Source: Alphaproteobacteria bacterium
Lineage (GTDB): Bacteria; Pseudomonadota; Alphaproteobacteria; UBA9219; RFNS01
Length of the DNA stretch: 64,000 nt
Assembly (NCBI GenBank): GCA_037200005.1
Contig: JBBCGY010000001.1
Span: 540,416-604,415 of the forward strand
Reading direction: 5' to 3'
The translations under genes were made by a program, and so were the position numbers. This document shows, piece after piece, positions 1-11,032 of the stretch (positions within the stretch are counted from its first letter, which is position 1; every line of letters starts with the position of its first letter). The notes below the pieces were generated by a model, which worked only from the letters and a program-made list of their open reading frames with translations, was not told the origin of the DNA and made no database searches.

Positions 1-1
1 T

Positions 2-727
2 TCGGGCATTCGCGCGCGCGGCGGCAGGGCGCTGCCGCATCTCGGTTATGAGCGGCTGCAGGCGGGGCGCTGCCTGCTGCTGTGCGACGCGGGATTGCCG
101 CCGCCGCGCGGCATGGACCGTTTCGCCCATGCGGGTTTGTTGAGCTTCGAATTCAGCCATGGCCGCGACCGCATCATCACCAATTGCGGCGGCGGGCAGA
201 ATATCGGCGAATGGCGCGTCGCCCTGGCCGCGACCGCCGCGCACAGCACGGTCACGGTGGCCGACACCAACGCCGCCGAAGTGCTGGAACATGGCGGCAT
301 CGGGCGCAGGCCTAAGCATGCCGCCGCGCGGAGCTATGAGCTGGACGGCACTTACACGATCGAGGCCACGCATGATGGTTATCGCGAGAATTTCGGGCTG
401 GTCCATGAGCGGAAACTGTCGCTGGCGGGCGACGGCAGCTTCCTGACCGGCAGCGACGTGCTGCGCGGCCCCGGCCTTTATCCCTATGCGATCCGGTTTC
501 ATCTGCATCCGAAAGTGCAGGCGGTGCTGGCGCAGAACGGGCAGTCGGCGCTTTTGCGGACCGCGTCCGGGCAGGGCTGGAAGCTCGACGCTGAGAATCA
601 TCCGGTGACGCTGGAGCCGAGCATTTACTGCGGCGACGGCGCGCGGCAGCGGTCGCAGCAGATCGTCATTCATGCCAAAAGCGGCGCGGATGTGGCGGTG
701 GCGTGGCGTTTGAGCAAGGTGAATTAG
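2..727 (+). CDS. Heparinase II/III-like protein, C-terminal part
   Basis: The reading frame is open from the first base of the window to a TAG stop at 725-727, so the start lies outside. The visible 241 residues match the C-terminal beta-sheet domain of bacterial heparinase II/III-like proteins, which act on polyanionic sugars in the periplasm or envelope. Typical blocks are FEFSHGRDRIITNCGG near residue 45, followed by the NFGLVHERKLSL and RFHLHPKV segments. In alphaproteobacteria such a gene often stands upstream of housekeeping loci. The substrate cannot be told from this fragment, and the catalytic N-terminal alpha/alpha toroid is not in view. Confidence 0.8.
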   Translation, partial: SGIRARGGRALPHLGYERLQAGRCLLLCDAGLPPPRGMDRFAHAGLLSFEFSHGRDRIITNCGGGQNIGEWRVALAATAAHSTVTVADTNAAEVLEHGGIGRRPKHAAARSYELDGTYTIEATHDGYRENFGLVHERKLSLAGDGSFLTGSDVLRGPGLYPYAIRFHLHPKVQAVLAQNGQSALLRTASGQGWKLDAENHPVTLEPSIYCGDGARQRSQQIVIHAKSGADVAVAWRLSKVN

Positions 728-760
728 CCATCGCCGCTAAAATTAGTTACCATCCGTTCC

Positions 761-2053
761 ATGCCGGTCTCGAATCCCCAAACTTTCTCTTCAGAAGAAT
801 TCGCCGCCGCGATGGGCGCGCTCGAATGGCGCGGCGACGCCATGGCGCTCGCGGTGTCGGGCGGGCCGGACAGCATGGCGCTGGCGCTGCTGCTGCGCGA
901 CTGGGCGCGAACGCAAAATATTCGCCTGATCGCGTTCACCGTCGATCATGGGCTGCGCGAAGAATCCGCCGCCGAGGCCGCGCGCGTTCATGAATGGCTC
1001 GCGGCGCTGGGCATCGATCATGAAATTTTGCGCTGGGAGCATCCGCCGCTTGCGAAAGCCGTCCAGGAACAGGCGCGCGACGCTCGCCATCGCCTGCTCC
1101 GCGAGGCGTGCATCCGCCATGATGTCGCGGCGCTCGCGCTTGGGCATCATCGCGACGATCAGGCCGAGACGGTGCTGATGCGCTTCGCCAAAGGCTCGGG
1201 CATCGACGGCCTTGCGGGGATGAGGCCGGTATATTCCATGGATGGCCTGACGCTGCTGCGCCCATTGCTCGGCATGCCTAAGGCTCGGTTGATCGCGACC
1301 TGCGTGGCGCGGGGCCAGGCTTATGTAAGTGATCCGTCCAACGCCCATGCGCATTACGCGCGCGGTCGTTTGCGCGGCGCGGCCGACGCTTTGGCCGCCG
1401 AAGGCATGGATGCGGAGCGCCTCGCCGATCTGGCGGGACGGGCGGCGCTGGCGAGCGACGCGCTCGCGGAATATACCGCGCGGCTGCTGGCGCGCGCAGC
1501 GCGCTTCGACGCGGCGGGCTATGCGGAACTGAATATCGAAGAGACGCTGAAGGAGCCGGAAGAAATTCGGACGCGCGCTTTGGGCGAAATTTTGCAGATT
1601 ATCGGCGGCGCGGCCTATCCGCCGCGCCATCATGCCATGATGGATGTATCGCGCGCATTGCAGGCAGGCGATATGCCGCGCCGCACTTTGCATGGGTGCG
1701 AGATCGCGCTGGCGGACGGGTCGTGCCGCATCATCCGCGAATTTTCTGCTATTCGCGATCGCAACCCGGTCAAACCGGGAGAAACCGTGCTGTGGGATCA
1801 TCGTTTTCGTGTCGGCCTGGCGGCAGGCGCGCCGGACGGGCTGATCGTCGCGCCGCTCGGCCTTCTCGATCACGAAAAGCTGGACTCCATCGCGCCGGGT
1901 CTTCGCAAAAAAATCCCGATGGGCCGCGTCCGGGCCGCCCATCCCGCGCTGTGGCGCGGCGCGGAATTATGGGCGGTGCCGGGCTGGCATGAATATACGG
2001 TTATCGAGACGGCTTTGGCCGGCGGATTTGCCTGCCGAAACGGCTTCGTGTAA
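761..2053 (+). CDS. tilS: tRNA(Ile)-lysidine synthetase TilS
   Basis: TilS attaches lysine to C34 of tRNA-Ile(CAU) in an ATP-dependent reaction, changing decoding from AUG to AUA; it is cytosolic and essential. The PP-loop motif SGGPDS lies at residues 33-38, followed by the conserved DHGLRxES block (about 68-75) and LGHHRDDQAET (about 127-137). At 430 residues the length fits a TilS with a C-terminal substrate-binding region. The ATG at 761 is preceded by only a weak Shine-Dalgarno sequence. In many alphaproteobacteria tilS directly precedes ftsH; here one unknown gene lies between them. Confidence 0.95.
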   Translation: MPVSNPQTFSSEEFAAAMGALEWRGDAMALAVSGGPDSMALALLLRDWARTQNIRLIAFTVDHGLREESAAEAARVHEWLAALGIDHEILRWEHPPLAKAVQEQARDARHRLLREACIRHDVAALALGHHRDDQAETVLMRFAKGSGIDGLAGMRPVYSMDGLTLLRPLLGMPKARLIATCVARGQAYVSDPSNAHAHYARGRLRGAADALAAEGMDAERLADLAGRAALASDALAEYTARLLARAARFDAAGYAELNIEETLKEPEEIRTRALGEILQIIGGAAYPPRHHAMMDVSRALQAGDMPRRTLHGCEIALADGSCRIIREFSAIRDRNPVKPGETVLWDHRFRVGLAAGAPDGLIVAPLGLLDHEKLDSIAPGLRKKIPMGRVRAAHPALWRGAELWAVPGWHEYTVIETALAGGFACRNGFV

Positions 2054-2088
2054 ACAGGATTGAGGCAAAGCTTTCAAGGATATTGGCC

Positions 2089-2769
2089 ATGAAACGGCGT
2101 TTGAAAAAAGATAGATCGGAACGGATTTTTGATGTCATGCCCATGTCCGACGATGACGAACTGCCCGACCGCACGTTCGGATTGGGAACGTCGGACGAAA
2201 TTTTCATGTATGTTGGAATAATGCGGGCCGGGCCGGAAGGCTCATCCATAAGATATCTCTGGGATACCGGTTTTACGGAGCTTGACGCCAAGGCCATGAC
2301 GGAATTGCCGAAACTCCTTCCCGGAGGAGACGGAGGCCCGCTTTCGGCTAAGGTGACATTCCTTGCGAGAGAAGAAGACGGGCCTAAATCCCTGCATTTC
2401 GACCTGCCCGCCGATCAGGCGGGGTATGCCGCGGTTCTTAAGGAACGGGCCGATCAAATCGATTTTGCGCGCTACGATTTCATGCGAGGGACGGAATATG
2501 CGGGAGCTTTCACGACGGAAAATCCCGCCCATCAGACGCCGGGCAACCACGCCGAATGCAGCGTTTTGCTGCCCGGCCGGGCGGAATGGACTCCCGCTCT
2601 GCTCGGCTGGATTATCGACCATCATAGCTATAAAGAATTGATCAAGCCCGCCCTCGATCTGAAAAAATCCAGCCGGCAGCTTGTGGAGCTTGCCGGAATC
2701 CCTACCGCGCCGGGACGGCCCACGGCGGCGCCCTCGTCGCAGGCCGGGAATGAGAAGCCAACCCCCTGA
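2089..2769 (+). CDS. Protein of unknown function between tilS and ftsH
   Basis: A 226-residue protein that I do not recognise. I chose the ATG at 2089 because AAGGA lies about 8 bases upstream; a TTG two codons earlier is possible but less likely. It starts with a basic stretch (MKRRLKKDRSER), then an acidic segment, and ends in a Pro/Ala-rich tail. There is no signal peptide or membrane segment, so it is probably cytosolic. It interrupts the usual tilS-ftsH pair in the same direction and could be transcribed with tilS. GC content is slightly below that of its neighbours. Confidence 0.75.
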   Translation: MKRRLKKDRSERIFDVMPMSDDDELPDRTFGLGTSDEIFMYVGIMRAGPEGSSIRYLWDTGFTELDAKAMTELPKLLPGGDGGPLSAKVTFLAREEDGPKSLHFDLPADQAGYAAVLKERADQIDFARYDFMRGTEYAGAFTTENPAHQTPGNHAECSVLLPGRAEWTPALLGWIIDHHSYKELIKPALDLKKSSRQLVELAGIPTAPGRPTAAPSSQAGNEKPTP

Positions 2770-2894
2770 TCCGCCCCGCTTATTTCCATACTGAAAAAAC
2801 ATCCGGTTTTTCGTTGTATATGGCTGAATTCGTATTATCTTAACAGTTAACACGGTAAATTTGGTCGTTTATCCGCCACGATGGCGGGCAAAGA

Positions 2895-2971
2895 GGCAAG
2901 ACCCTTAAAAAGGCAAGACTCTCAAAAAAGGGCAGGCCCTTGAATAAGACTCTTAAAGAGGAAAGACTCTC
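2895..2971 (+). repeat. Degenerate short tandem repeats in the ftsH leader
   Basis: Just before ftsH there are four imperfect copies of a unit like AAGACTCTTAAAAAGGC (for example AAGACCCTTAAAAAGGC, AAGACTCTCAAAAAAGGGC, AAGACTCTTAAAGAGG). The last copy supplies the GAGG ribosome-binding site of ftsH. This would lie in the 5' untranslated region. I see no established function; slippage or a translational standby site are guesses. Confidence 0.6.
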
Positions 2972-4909
<1,938 letters not shown>

Positions 4910-4952
4910 CAAGGCCGCTATTATCGCTGCTTAAATTAGACGCGGGGGGAAG

Positions 4953-6008
4953 CTATTCCTGCCGGTCCCGCATCACGCTCGGCATCATGGTCGCGCCCGG
5001 CGCCGTAGGCGGCGCTCCCAAAGACGGGCTGGGGGGGGCGGCTGACGGCGCGAGCATCGGCGGCGCGGCGTCCGCGCTCAGATTTTTCCTGAGCAAGGTA
5101 ATGGAAATGCGCCGGTTCTTCGGAGATTTCGGATCGCTTTTGTCCATGGCGTCGCGGTCGGCCATGCCGATGACCCGCGCGATACGGCTGCCCGCGACGC
5201 CGGCATCCATCAATTCCTGGCGGCTGACATTGGCGCGCTCCGCGGAAAGCGTCCAGTTGTCGCGCCGCGATCCGGTGGGGAAAGGCGTGCCGTCGGTGTG
5301 CCCCGCGATGCTGACCTCATTGGGAAGCCGTGCGAGCACCCTGCCGATCAAGCCGAGCAGCTGGCGGCTTTTTTCATAGAGGATGGTGCTGCCCGACGGG
5401 AACATCGAGTAATTGTCCTTATCCACGATCTGAATCCTCAGACCTTCCGGCGTATGGTCGATCATGATCTGGTCGGCGAATTCGCTGAGCAGGGCATTGC
5501 CCTTGATCGCCGATTTGAGCTCCTGCTCGGCTTCCTGGAACCGCGCATTGTCGATGGCTTCCTGCTTGGCGCGGGCGGCTTCCTCGGCGCCGGGGGTTTT
5601 CTTCTTGCCCGCCCCGCCGCCGATTTTGTCGTCCTTGCCGCCGCCGTGATCGCTGCCGCCGACGGTATCCTCGTCGCCCTGCTCGCCCTGGCCCACGCTG
5701 GGGATGGTGCGCTCGTCGAAAGTCGGGGGCGTGTTCTGCGAAATCATCGCGCCCGGCGCGGTGATCGTCTGGCCGCCCATCATGCCGCCCGCGCCGGATT
5801 CCGAGCGCGCGATGCTGGCGGGGGTGAAATAATCGGCGATGCCGTGCCGCTGCTCGTCCGTCGTGACATTGAGCAGCCAGAGCAGCAGAAAGAACGCCAT
5901 CATCGCCGTCACGAAGTCGGCATAGGCGACTTTCCACGCGCCGCCATGATGGGCCGCTTCGCCGCCTTTCTTCTTGCGGCGGATGATGATGATGGGAGCG
6001 TCGGCCAT
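4953..6008 (-). CDS. motB: Flagellar motor stator protein MotB
   Basis: MotB anchors the flagellar stator to peptidoglycan and forms the proton channel with MotA. The single transmembrane helix spans about residues 28-50 and contains the proton-carrying aspartate D31 (equivalent to E. coli D32). A Gly/Asp-rich linker follows, then an OmpA-like peptidoglycan-binding domain with the block IAGHTDGTPF and NWTLSAERA (about residues 236-262). The C-terminal tail is rich in Pro and Ala. It lies 9 bases downstream of motA in one operon and converges on ftsH. Confidence 0.95.
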   Translation of the reverse strand: MADAPIIIIRRKKKGGEAAHHGGAWKVAYADFVTAMMAFFLLLWLLNVTTDEQRHGIADYFTPASIARSESGAGGMMGGQTITAPGAMISQNTPPTFDERTIPSVGQGEQGDEDTVGGSDHGGGKDDKIGGGAGKKKTPGAEEAARAKQEAIDNARFQEAEQELKSAIKGNALLSEFADQIMIDHTPEGLRIQIVDKDNYSMFPSGSTILYEKSRQLLGLIGRVLARLPNEVSIAGHTDGTPFPTGSRRDNWTLSAERANVSRQELMDAGVAGSRIARVIGMADRDAMDKSDPKSPKNRRISITLLRKNLSADAAPPMLAPSAAPPSPSLGAPPTAPGATMMPSVMRDRQE

Positions 6009-6017
6009 TTAGACCTC

Positions 6018-6887
6018 CTATCCCGGCGCGGCCAGCTGCGCCGTCGCTTCTTCAACTTCGGTGAAGCTGGGGCGGGTGTCCGACAGCAGGGTCTTGCGCG
6101 CGTATTCGATGGAGATGGACGGCGCATAGCCGTGCAGATGGCCGAGCAGGCCGATTTTCAGGCATTGCAGGTATTTGGATTCCTCCTCGAACCGGGCTTT
6201 CAGCGAACTGGCGATCGGCCCGACGAACCCATAGGCGATCCAGACGCCGAGGAAGGTTCCGACCAGCGCGCCGCCGATCAGCCGTCCGAGGACTTCCGGC
6301 GGCTCGGTGATCGCGCCCATCGTCTTGATGACGCCCAGCACCGCGGCGACGATGCCGATCGCGGGCAGGGCGTCGGCCAGGTTTTGCACCGCATGGGAAA
6401 TTTCATGATCTTCGGAATGATGAACCTCGAGCTCCTCGTCCATCAGCGCCTCGAGCTCATAGGGCTTGTCGGCCCCGAGCGTCACCAGCCGCAGATAGTC
6501 GCAAAAGAAAATCGTCGCATGGTGGTCCTTCAAAAAGCCGGGGAATTGGGCGAACAGCGAGCTTTCCTCCGGCTTTTCGACATGCGCTTCGAGCGCCAGC
6601 ATCCCCTTGGTGCGGGCGAGCTTGAAGGTCTGATACATCATGCTCAGAAGCTCGATATAGTTTTGCTTGCCGTATTTCGGCTTGGCGACCAGTTTTTTGA
6701 AGGATTTCAGCAAGCGCTTGAGCGCGATCGAGCGATTGCCGATGATCGTGGCGCAAAAGCCGGTGCCGCCGATGATGACGAATTCCAGCGGCGCGGCGCG
6801 GGCGATCACTTCCAGATGCCCCCCCATCAGGACATAGCCGCCGAAAGTGCTGAGAACGACGCCGACAACGCCGATGATGAATAACAT
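6018..6887 (-). CDS. motA: Flagellar motor stator protein MotA
   Basis: MotA is the inner-membrane stator subunit that couples ion flow to torque on the flagellar rotor. The 289-residue protein shows two N-terminal hydrophobic segments (about 1-22 and 33-52), a large charged cytoplasmic loop (about 60-165, including MYQTFKLARTKGMLALEAHVEKP), and two further segments (about 172-192 and 203-225), with the conserved PAIGIVAAVLGVIKTMG block. It is the first gene of the motAB operon. A CtrA-type box lies about 90 bases upstream. Confidence 0.95.
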   Translation of the reverse strand: MLFIIGVVGVVLSTFGGYVLMGGHLEVIARAAPLEFVIIGGTGFCATIIGNRSIALKRLLKSFKKLVAKPKYGKQNYIELLSMMYQTFKLARTKGMLALEAHVEKPEESSLFAQFPGFLKDHHATIFFCDYLRLVTLGADKPYELEALMDEELEVHHSEDHEISHAVQNLADALPAIGIVAAVLGVIKTMGAITEPPEVLGRLIGGALVGTFLGVWIAYGFVGPIASSLKARFEEESKYLQCLKIGLLGHLHGYAPSISIEYARKTLLSDTRPSFTEVEEATAQLAAPG

Positions 6888-6975
6888 GGGAGATCAACCG
6901 GCTGTTACGAAGAACGGCGCATGGCGGCCGCCACATTCGGCCTGACGCCCCTTCCTGCACCTTGCCAAAACAGGG

Positions 6976-6990
6976 TTAAGGAGGGTTTAA
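6976..6990. promoter_or_regulatory. Full CtrA-type box TTAA-N7-TTAA upstream of motAB
   Basis: The sequence TTAA at 6976-6979, seven bases, and TTAA at 6987-6990 matches the full CtrA recognition consensus exactly. CtrA is the alphaproteobacterial cell-cycle response regulator, known to control motility genes. The box sits 89 bases before the motA start and 92 bases before the divergent flavin reductase start, so it could serve either side. The assignment to motAB is inference. Confidence 0.6.
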
Positions 6991-7081
6991 CGGGGGCCAT
7001 TTATGCTTAAGATTCGGGGGACGGAAAGCGCTATCATGCAATTTTGTTGCGCGCCGTGCCGGGCTCTGGCACCACTGCGGC

Positions 7082-7567
7082 ATGACGTTATCGCCATCCG
7101 ATAGTATCGCATTTCGCCGCATGCTGGGACATTTCACGACCGGCATCACGGTCGCGACCTGCCGCCGCAAGGACGGTAGCCCGGCGGGCGTCACGATCAA
7201 TTCTTTTACGTCGGTATCGCTTAACCCGGCCTTAATCCTGTTTTGCCTTGGCCATGCGACGCGGGTTTACGGAGATTTCATCGCCGCCGAGCAGTTCGCC
7301 ATCAGCATCCTGGCCGAGCCGCAGGAGCCGCTGGCCCGGCATTTCTCCGGCCCGAACGCGGATGATTGGAGCCGCATCGGCGTTCCTGCACAATCGGGAG
7401 ACGGCCCTCCCGTTCTCGCCGATTCCCTGGGCTGGCTTTCCTGCCGCCGCCATGCGATCCATCCCGGCGGCGATCATGCCATCATCGTCGGCAGGGTGAC
7501 GGCTCTTGGCCAGCCTCACGAAGCCGATCCGCTGCTCTATTTCCGCAGTCAGTACCGGCGGCTTTAG
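7082..7567 (+). CDS. Flavin reductase-like FMN-binding protein
   Basis: A 161-residue protein of the flavin reductase-like (FMN-binding split barrel) family. These use NAD(P)H to reduce flavin, often for a partner monooxygenase. The family signature is seen in FRRMLGHFTTGITVATC (residues 11-27), the GxTxNSFTSVSLNP block (about 37-51) and the GDHAIIVGRV segment near the C-terminus. No monooxygenase is adjacent, so the partner is unknown. It reads away from motAB and overlaps the convergent acylase gene by four bases at their stops. Confidence 0.85.
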   Translation: MTLSPSDSIAFRRMLGHFTTGITVATCRRKDGSPAGVTINSFTSVSLNPALILFCLGHATRVYGDFIAAEQFAISILAEPQEPLARHFSGPNADDWSRIGVPAQSGDGPPVLADSLGWLSCRRHAIHPGGDHAIIVGRVTALGQPHEADPLLYFRSQYRRL

Positions 7568-10098
7568 GGAAGCAATATCAGGCGTCCGCGATTGCTCGCC
7601 GCCAACTGCTCGCGCGTGCCCCCGATTGTCACATACTGCCCGCTGTTCCATAACGGCGCGAGGTCGCCGTAGAAAGACGACAACGGATGGCCGGATTGAC
7701 CCGTGGCGATCATGAAACGCGAATTGCCGGGATCGGCAAGATCATAGATCGCGCGAAATCCCGCGCCGTGGGTTTTGGCGAACGGATGGGCTTCGCCCTC
7801 GTCGCCGTCATTGCCGCCGCGATTGACGGTATATTGTCCGCCCCCGCTGCGAAGATCGAAGCCGAAAATGCGGTCGAAGCCCGGCAAATGACGCAAGACC
7901 TTGTTTTCGAGCGGCGCGGCATGCTCGTCGCCCCAGCGCCAGCGGTCGATGGAGCCGCCATGGCGCTCCGTCAGTTCTTTCAGGGTCCGCTGAAAGGCAT
8001 CCTTCACCTGCGCCATGCAGTCGCGGCTCTTTTCCGAGGGCAGGCGCTCGCACCATCCGTCGGAATTGCCGAGAATCCCGGCCAGAACCTGCGCGTTATA
8101 AGGGCCCATCTTGCCGCCTTTGTCGCCGAAGGCGGGACGAACCATGACGTCATGCAGTCTCATGGCCCACCACTCGAAGATCAGCGGCTCCGGCTTGTCC
8201 GCGTCCATGGTGAAATCCCATCCGCGCAGACGTTCGAGAGCTTCCCGCTCCAATGGCGTCTCGGGCTGCAGTTTCAGAAAAAAGCGCATCAGTGCCGCGG
8301 CGGCCAGGGATGTCACATCGCGCTGCATGGACGCGAAATCCTCCGCCGTGAATTTATCCTTGGCGTGCAGCATCTGCTCGATGCGCGCCGCCCGGTAGGG
8401 CGTTTCCCATTCCCGGCCGAACCAGTATGAATTCCGTCCCACGACGGCATTGTTGCCGTTGAAGATCGTGCCGCCAGCGGGATCGTAAAGCTGCGGGGCG
8501 GAGGCGAAAGGCACCATGCCGCGCCAATCGTATTTGCCTTCCGCGCCCGGCACGGGATAGCGCCCATTGCCTTCCTTGCGCACCGGCACTTTTCCCGCCG
8601 CCGTGAATCCGATATGCCCGTCGCGGTCGGCATAAACGATATTCTGCGGCGGCGCTTGAAAGAGCTTGAGGGCGTTCTGGAAGTCGTCCCAATTCCGCGC
8701 CATGTTCATCCGCTGCAGCGCTTCCGGAGTCGTATCGTTCTCCTCCAGCGCGGTGAAGGCAAAGGCGATGACCTGATTTTTGTCCTTCAGGATCGCCGCC
8801 GCGCTTTCATCGGCGTCGGAAATCACCGGCCCATGGCGCGTCGCCCGCACGGTCATGACGGCATCGGGCTCGCCCTTGACCTTGATCGTCTCGGCGCGGA
8901 CGGAAAACTTTTTGCCGCCGTCCGGCGTCAGATAGGATTCGGCGTCATCGGGATCGACGGTTTCGACGAACATATCCTGCACGTCGCTGTTGGTCGTGGT
9001 AAAGCCCCAGGCAATATGACCGTTCTGGCCCAGCAGCACGCCCGGCAGCCCCGGCACCGTCGCGCCGGTCAAAACCATGTCGGGCGCCGTGATGCTGGCG
9101 AGATACCAGAGAATCGGGGCTTCGAGTTCCAGGTGCGGATCGTTGGCGAGCAGGGGCTTTCCGGTGGCGCTGCGCGCGCCCGAAACGACCCACTCGTTGG
9201 ATGCGCCGCGCCCCTGCACCGGCCAGGATTCGGCAAGAAGATCGTATGCTTTGCCTAACGCGGGATCGAGCGCGCCGTCTTTTTCGGATTTGGGCATCGG
9301 GGTTTGAAGCGGCGCGCCGGGCGCGGCATCATCCGGTTCGGGAACGGCGTCCGTTCCCGGCGGCGGCGCGAGCGGCATGAATTTCGGATTGACGGTAATG
9401 GGCGCGTTCGCCGGATAGGCCGGATAGAGGCGCTCGACCGTTTCGGCGGAACTCGCCGAGGCCAGCGAAGCGCGGCGCAATTCCGCTCGCATATTGGCGC
9501 TCAGGCGCAGCGCCATCAGCTTGCCCCAGACGACGCTGTCTGCGGGCCGCCAAGGCTCCGGCTTGATGCCGAGCATCTGGAATTCGAGCGGCAGGCGATC
9601 GCGGTGCGTTTCAAGCCAGGCATTCACGCCCTCGGCATAGGCGTGGAATAAATTCTGCGTTGGCGGCGGCAGATTCGCGAAGCTGCTTTCCGCCAGACGA
9701 TAAAGATCCAAAGTGCGCAGAAAACGGTCGGTCGGCAGCATGGATTTGCCGATTGCCTCGGAAAGCCGCCCTTGTCCGGCGCGCCGGTTCATTTCCATGG
9801 AAAAAAAACGGTCGGAGGCATGGACATAACCCAGCGCCCGCATCGCGTCTTCGCGGCTTGCGGCAAAGATATGCGGAATGCCGTGGTCGTCGCGGAATAT
9901 CTCGGTCTTGGCGGTAAGACCGGCCAGCTGCGCTTCGCCGCTCAGATCGGGCAGCGACCGCGACCAATAGATATAGGCTCCCGCCAGCGTGACGCCGATC
10001 ACGGTCAGAATCGTCAAAGTCAGTCCCTTGGCGATAAGCGCAAGCCATGCGCGCACGGTTTTCTTTTGCCGAGGCTTCTTTTGCTGGGGTTCGATCAT
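7564..10098 (-). CDS. Penicillin acylase family Ntn-hydrolase
   Basis: An 844-residue member of the penicillin amidase (S45) family. These are made as a precursor that cuts itself into alpha and beta chains, exposing an N-terminal serine. The likely nucleophile is S300 in the conserved GASNEWVV block. The alpha-chain start is seen in EIFRDDHGIPHIFA (about 67-80). A hydrophobic segment at about residues 24-45 after a basic N-terminus suggests membrane anchoring with the enzyme in the periplasm. Family members hydrolyse beta-lactam side chains or acyl-homoserine lactones; the substrate cannot be predicted here. Confidence 0.9.
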   Translation of the reverse strand: MIEPQQKKPRQKKTVRAWLALIAKGLTLTILTVIGVTLAGAYIYWSRSLPDLSGEAQLAGLTAKTEIFRDDHGIPHIFAASREDAMRALGYVHASDRFFSMEMNRRAGQGRLSEAIGKSMLPTDRFLRTLDLYRLAESSFANLPPPTQNLFHAYAEGVNAWLETHRDRLPLEFQMLGIKPEPWRPADSVVWGKLMALRLSANMRAELRRASLASASSAETVERLYPAYPANAPITVNPKFMPLAPPPGTDAVPEPDDAAPGAPLQTPMPKSEKDGALDPALGKAYDLLAESWPVQGRGASNEWVVSGARSATGKPLLANDPHLELEAPILWYLASITAPDMVLTGATVPGLPGVLLGQNGHIAWGFTTTNSDVQDMFVETVDPDDAESYLTPDGGKKFSVRAETIKVKGEPDAVMTVRATRHGPVISDADESAAAILKDKNQVIAFAFTALEENDTTPEALQRMNMARNWDDFQNALKLFQAPPQNIVYADRDGHIGFTAAGKVPVRKEGNGRYPVPGAEGKYDWRGMVPFASAPQLYDPAGGTIFNGNNAVVGRNSYWFGREWETPYRAARIEQMLHAKDKFTAEDFASMQRDVTSLAAAALMRFFLKLQPETPLEREALERLRGWDFTMDADKPEPLIFEWWAMRLHDVMVRPAFGDKGGKMGPYNAQVLAGILGNSDGWCERLPSEKSRDCMAQVKDAFQRTLKELTERHGGSIDRWRWGDEHAAPLENKVLRHLPGFDRIFGFDLRSGGGQYTVNRGGNDGDEGEAHPFAKTHGAGFRAIYDLADPGNSRFMIATGQSGHPLSSFYGDLAPLWNSGQYVTIGGTREQLAASNRGRLILLP

Positions 10099-10174
10099 GA
10101 GATGACGGATATTTCCTTATCGGAAGAAGGACGACTATAATAGCTTACCGCGAACAATTGCCCATAGCCATATC

Positions 10175-11032
10175 ATGAAAATCATGCAGCAAAAATTCCT
10201 TTCCGGCCTCAATCCCTACGGTTTTCACCGCCTGTCTTATTATGAATGGGGACAAAAGGACGCGGCGCGCACTATTGTTTGCGTTCACGGTTTGACGCGC
10301 AACGCCCATGATTTCGATCGTCTCGCCGAGGCGCTTTCCGATAAGGCGCGGGTCATAAGCCTGGATGTCGCTGGGCGCGGCGACAGCGACCGGCTGCCCA
10401 ACCCCGCGCTTTACAGCGCGCCGCAATACCTCGCCGATATCAACGCGCTTATCGCGCGGCTCGACTGTAAAGAGGTGGATTGGATCGGCATTTCGATGGG
10501 CGGGCTGCTCGGCATCCAGCTTGCCTCCATGTCGAATACGCCGGTCAAGCGCCTGGCTCTGATCGATATCGGGCCGTTCGTGACTTTAGCTGCCAAGGAC
10601 GCCATCACGGCCTCCTTGGCCAATCACCCGGCGGCTTTTCCCGATTTCGACGCCGCCGCGGCTTATGTGCGCAACCGGCTTGTCACCATGGGCGTCGGTC
10701 CCTGCGCGGACGAGGACTATGCCGAGATGGCGCGGCATACCATCGCGCCCGCGCCGCAGGGCGGGTATATGCTGAAATACGATCCCGGCATCGCCGTCAA
10801 TTTCGCCTCCATCGACAAGGATATTGATTTGTGGCCGGTCTATGACCGGATCGCCTGTCCCACGCTGGCGCTGCGCGGCGGAAATTCCGGCGTGCTGACG
10901 GCGGCGACCGCCGAGGGCATGACCAAGCGCGGGCCGCGCGCGAAGCTGGTCACGATTCCCGGCGTCGGGCATTATCCGGCGCTGCGGGACGGCGGGCAGA
11001 TCGAAATCGTGCGCGATTTCTTAGGGCTTTGA
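10175..11032 (+). CDS. Alpha/beta-fold hydrolase
   Basis: A 285-residue cytosolic alpha/beta-hydrolase. The oxyanion-hole strand VCVHGLTRNAHDFDRL is at about 35-50, the nucleophile elbow GISMGG has serine at residue 107, and the catalytic histidine is in PGVGHYPAL near the C-terminus. The sequence resembles esterases and lactonases of the family, but the substrate is unknown. No signal peptide is visible. The 3' end overlaps the convergent next gene by 12 bases. Confidence 0.88.
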   Translation: MKIMQQKFLSGLNPYGFHRLSYYEWGQKDAARTIVCVHGLTRNAHDFDRLAEALSDKARVISLDVAGRGDSDRLPNPALYSAPQYLADINALIARLDCKEVDWIGISMGGLLGIQLASMSNTPVKRLALIDIGPFVTLAAKDAITASLANHPAAFPDFDAAAAYVRNRLVTMGVGPCADEDYAEMARHTIAPAPQGGYMLKYDPGIAVNFASIDKDIDLWPVYDRIACPTLALRGGNSGVLTAATAEGMTKRGPRAKLVTIPGVGHYPALRDGGQIEIVRDFLGL

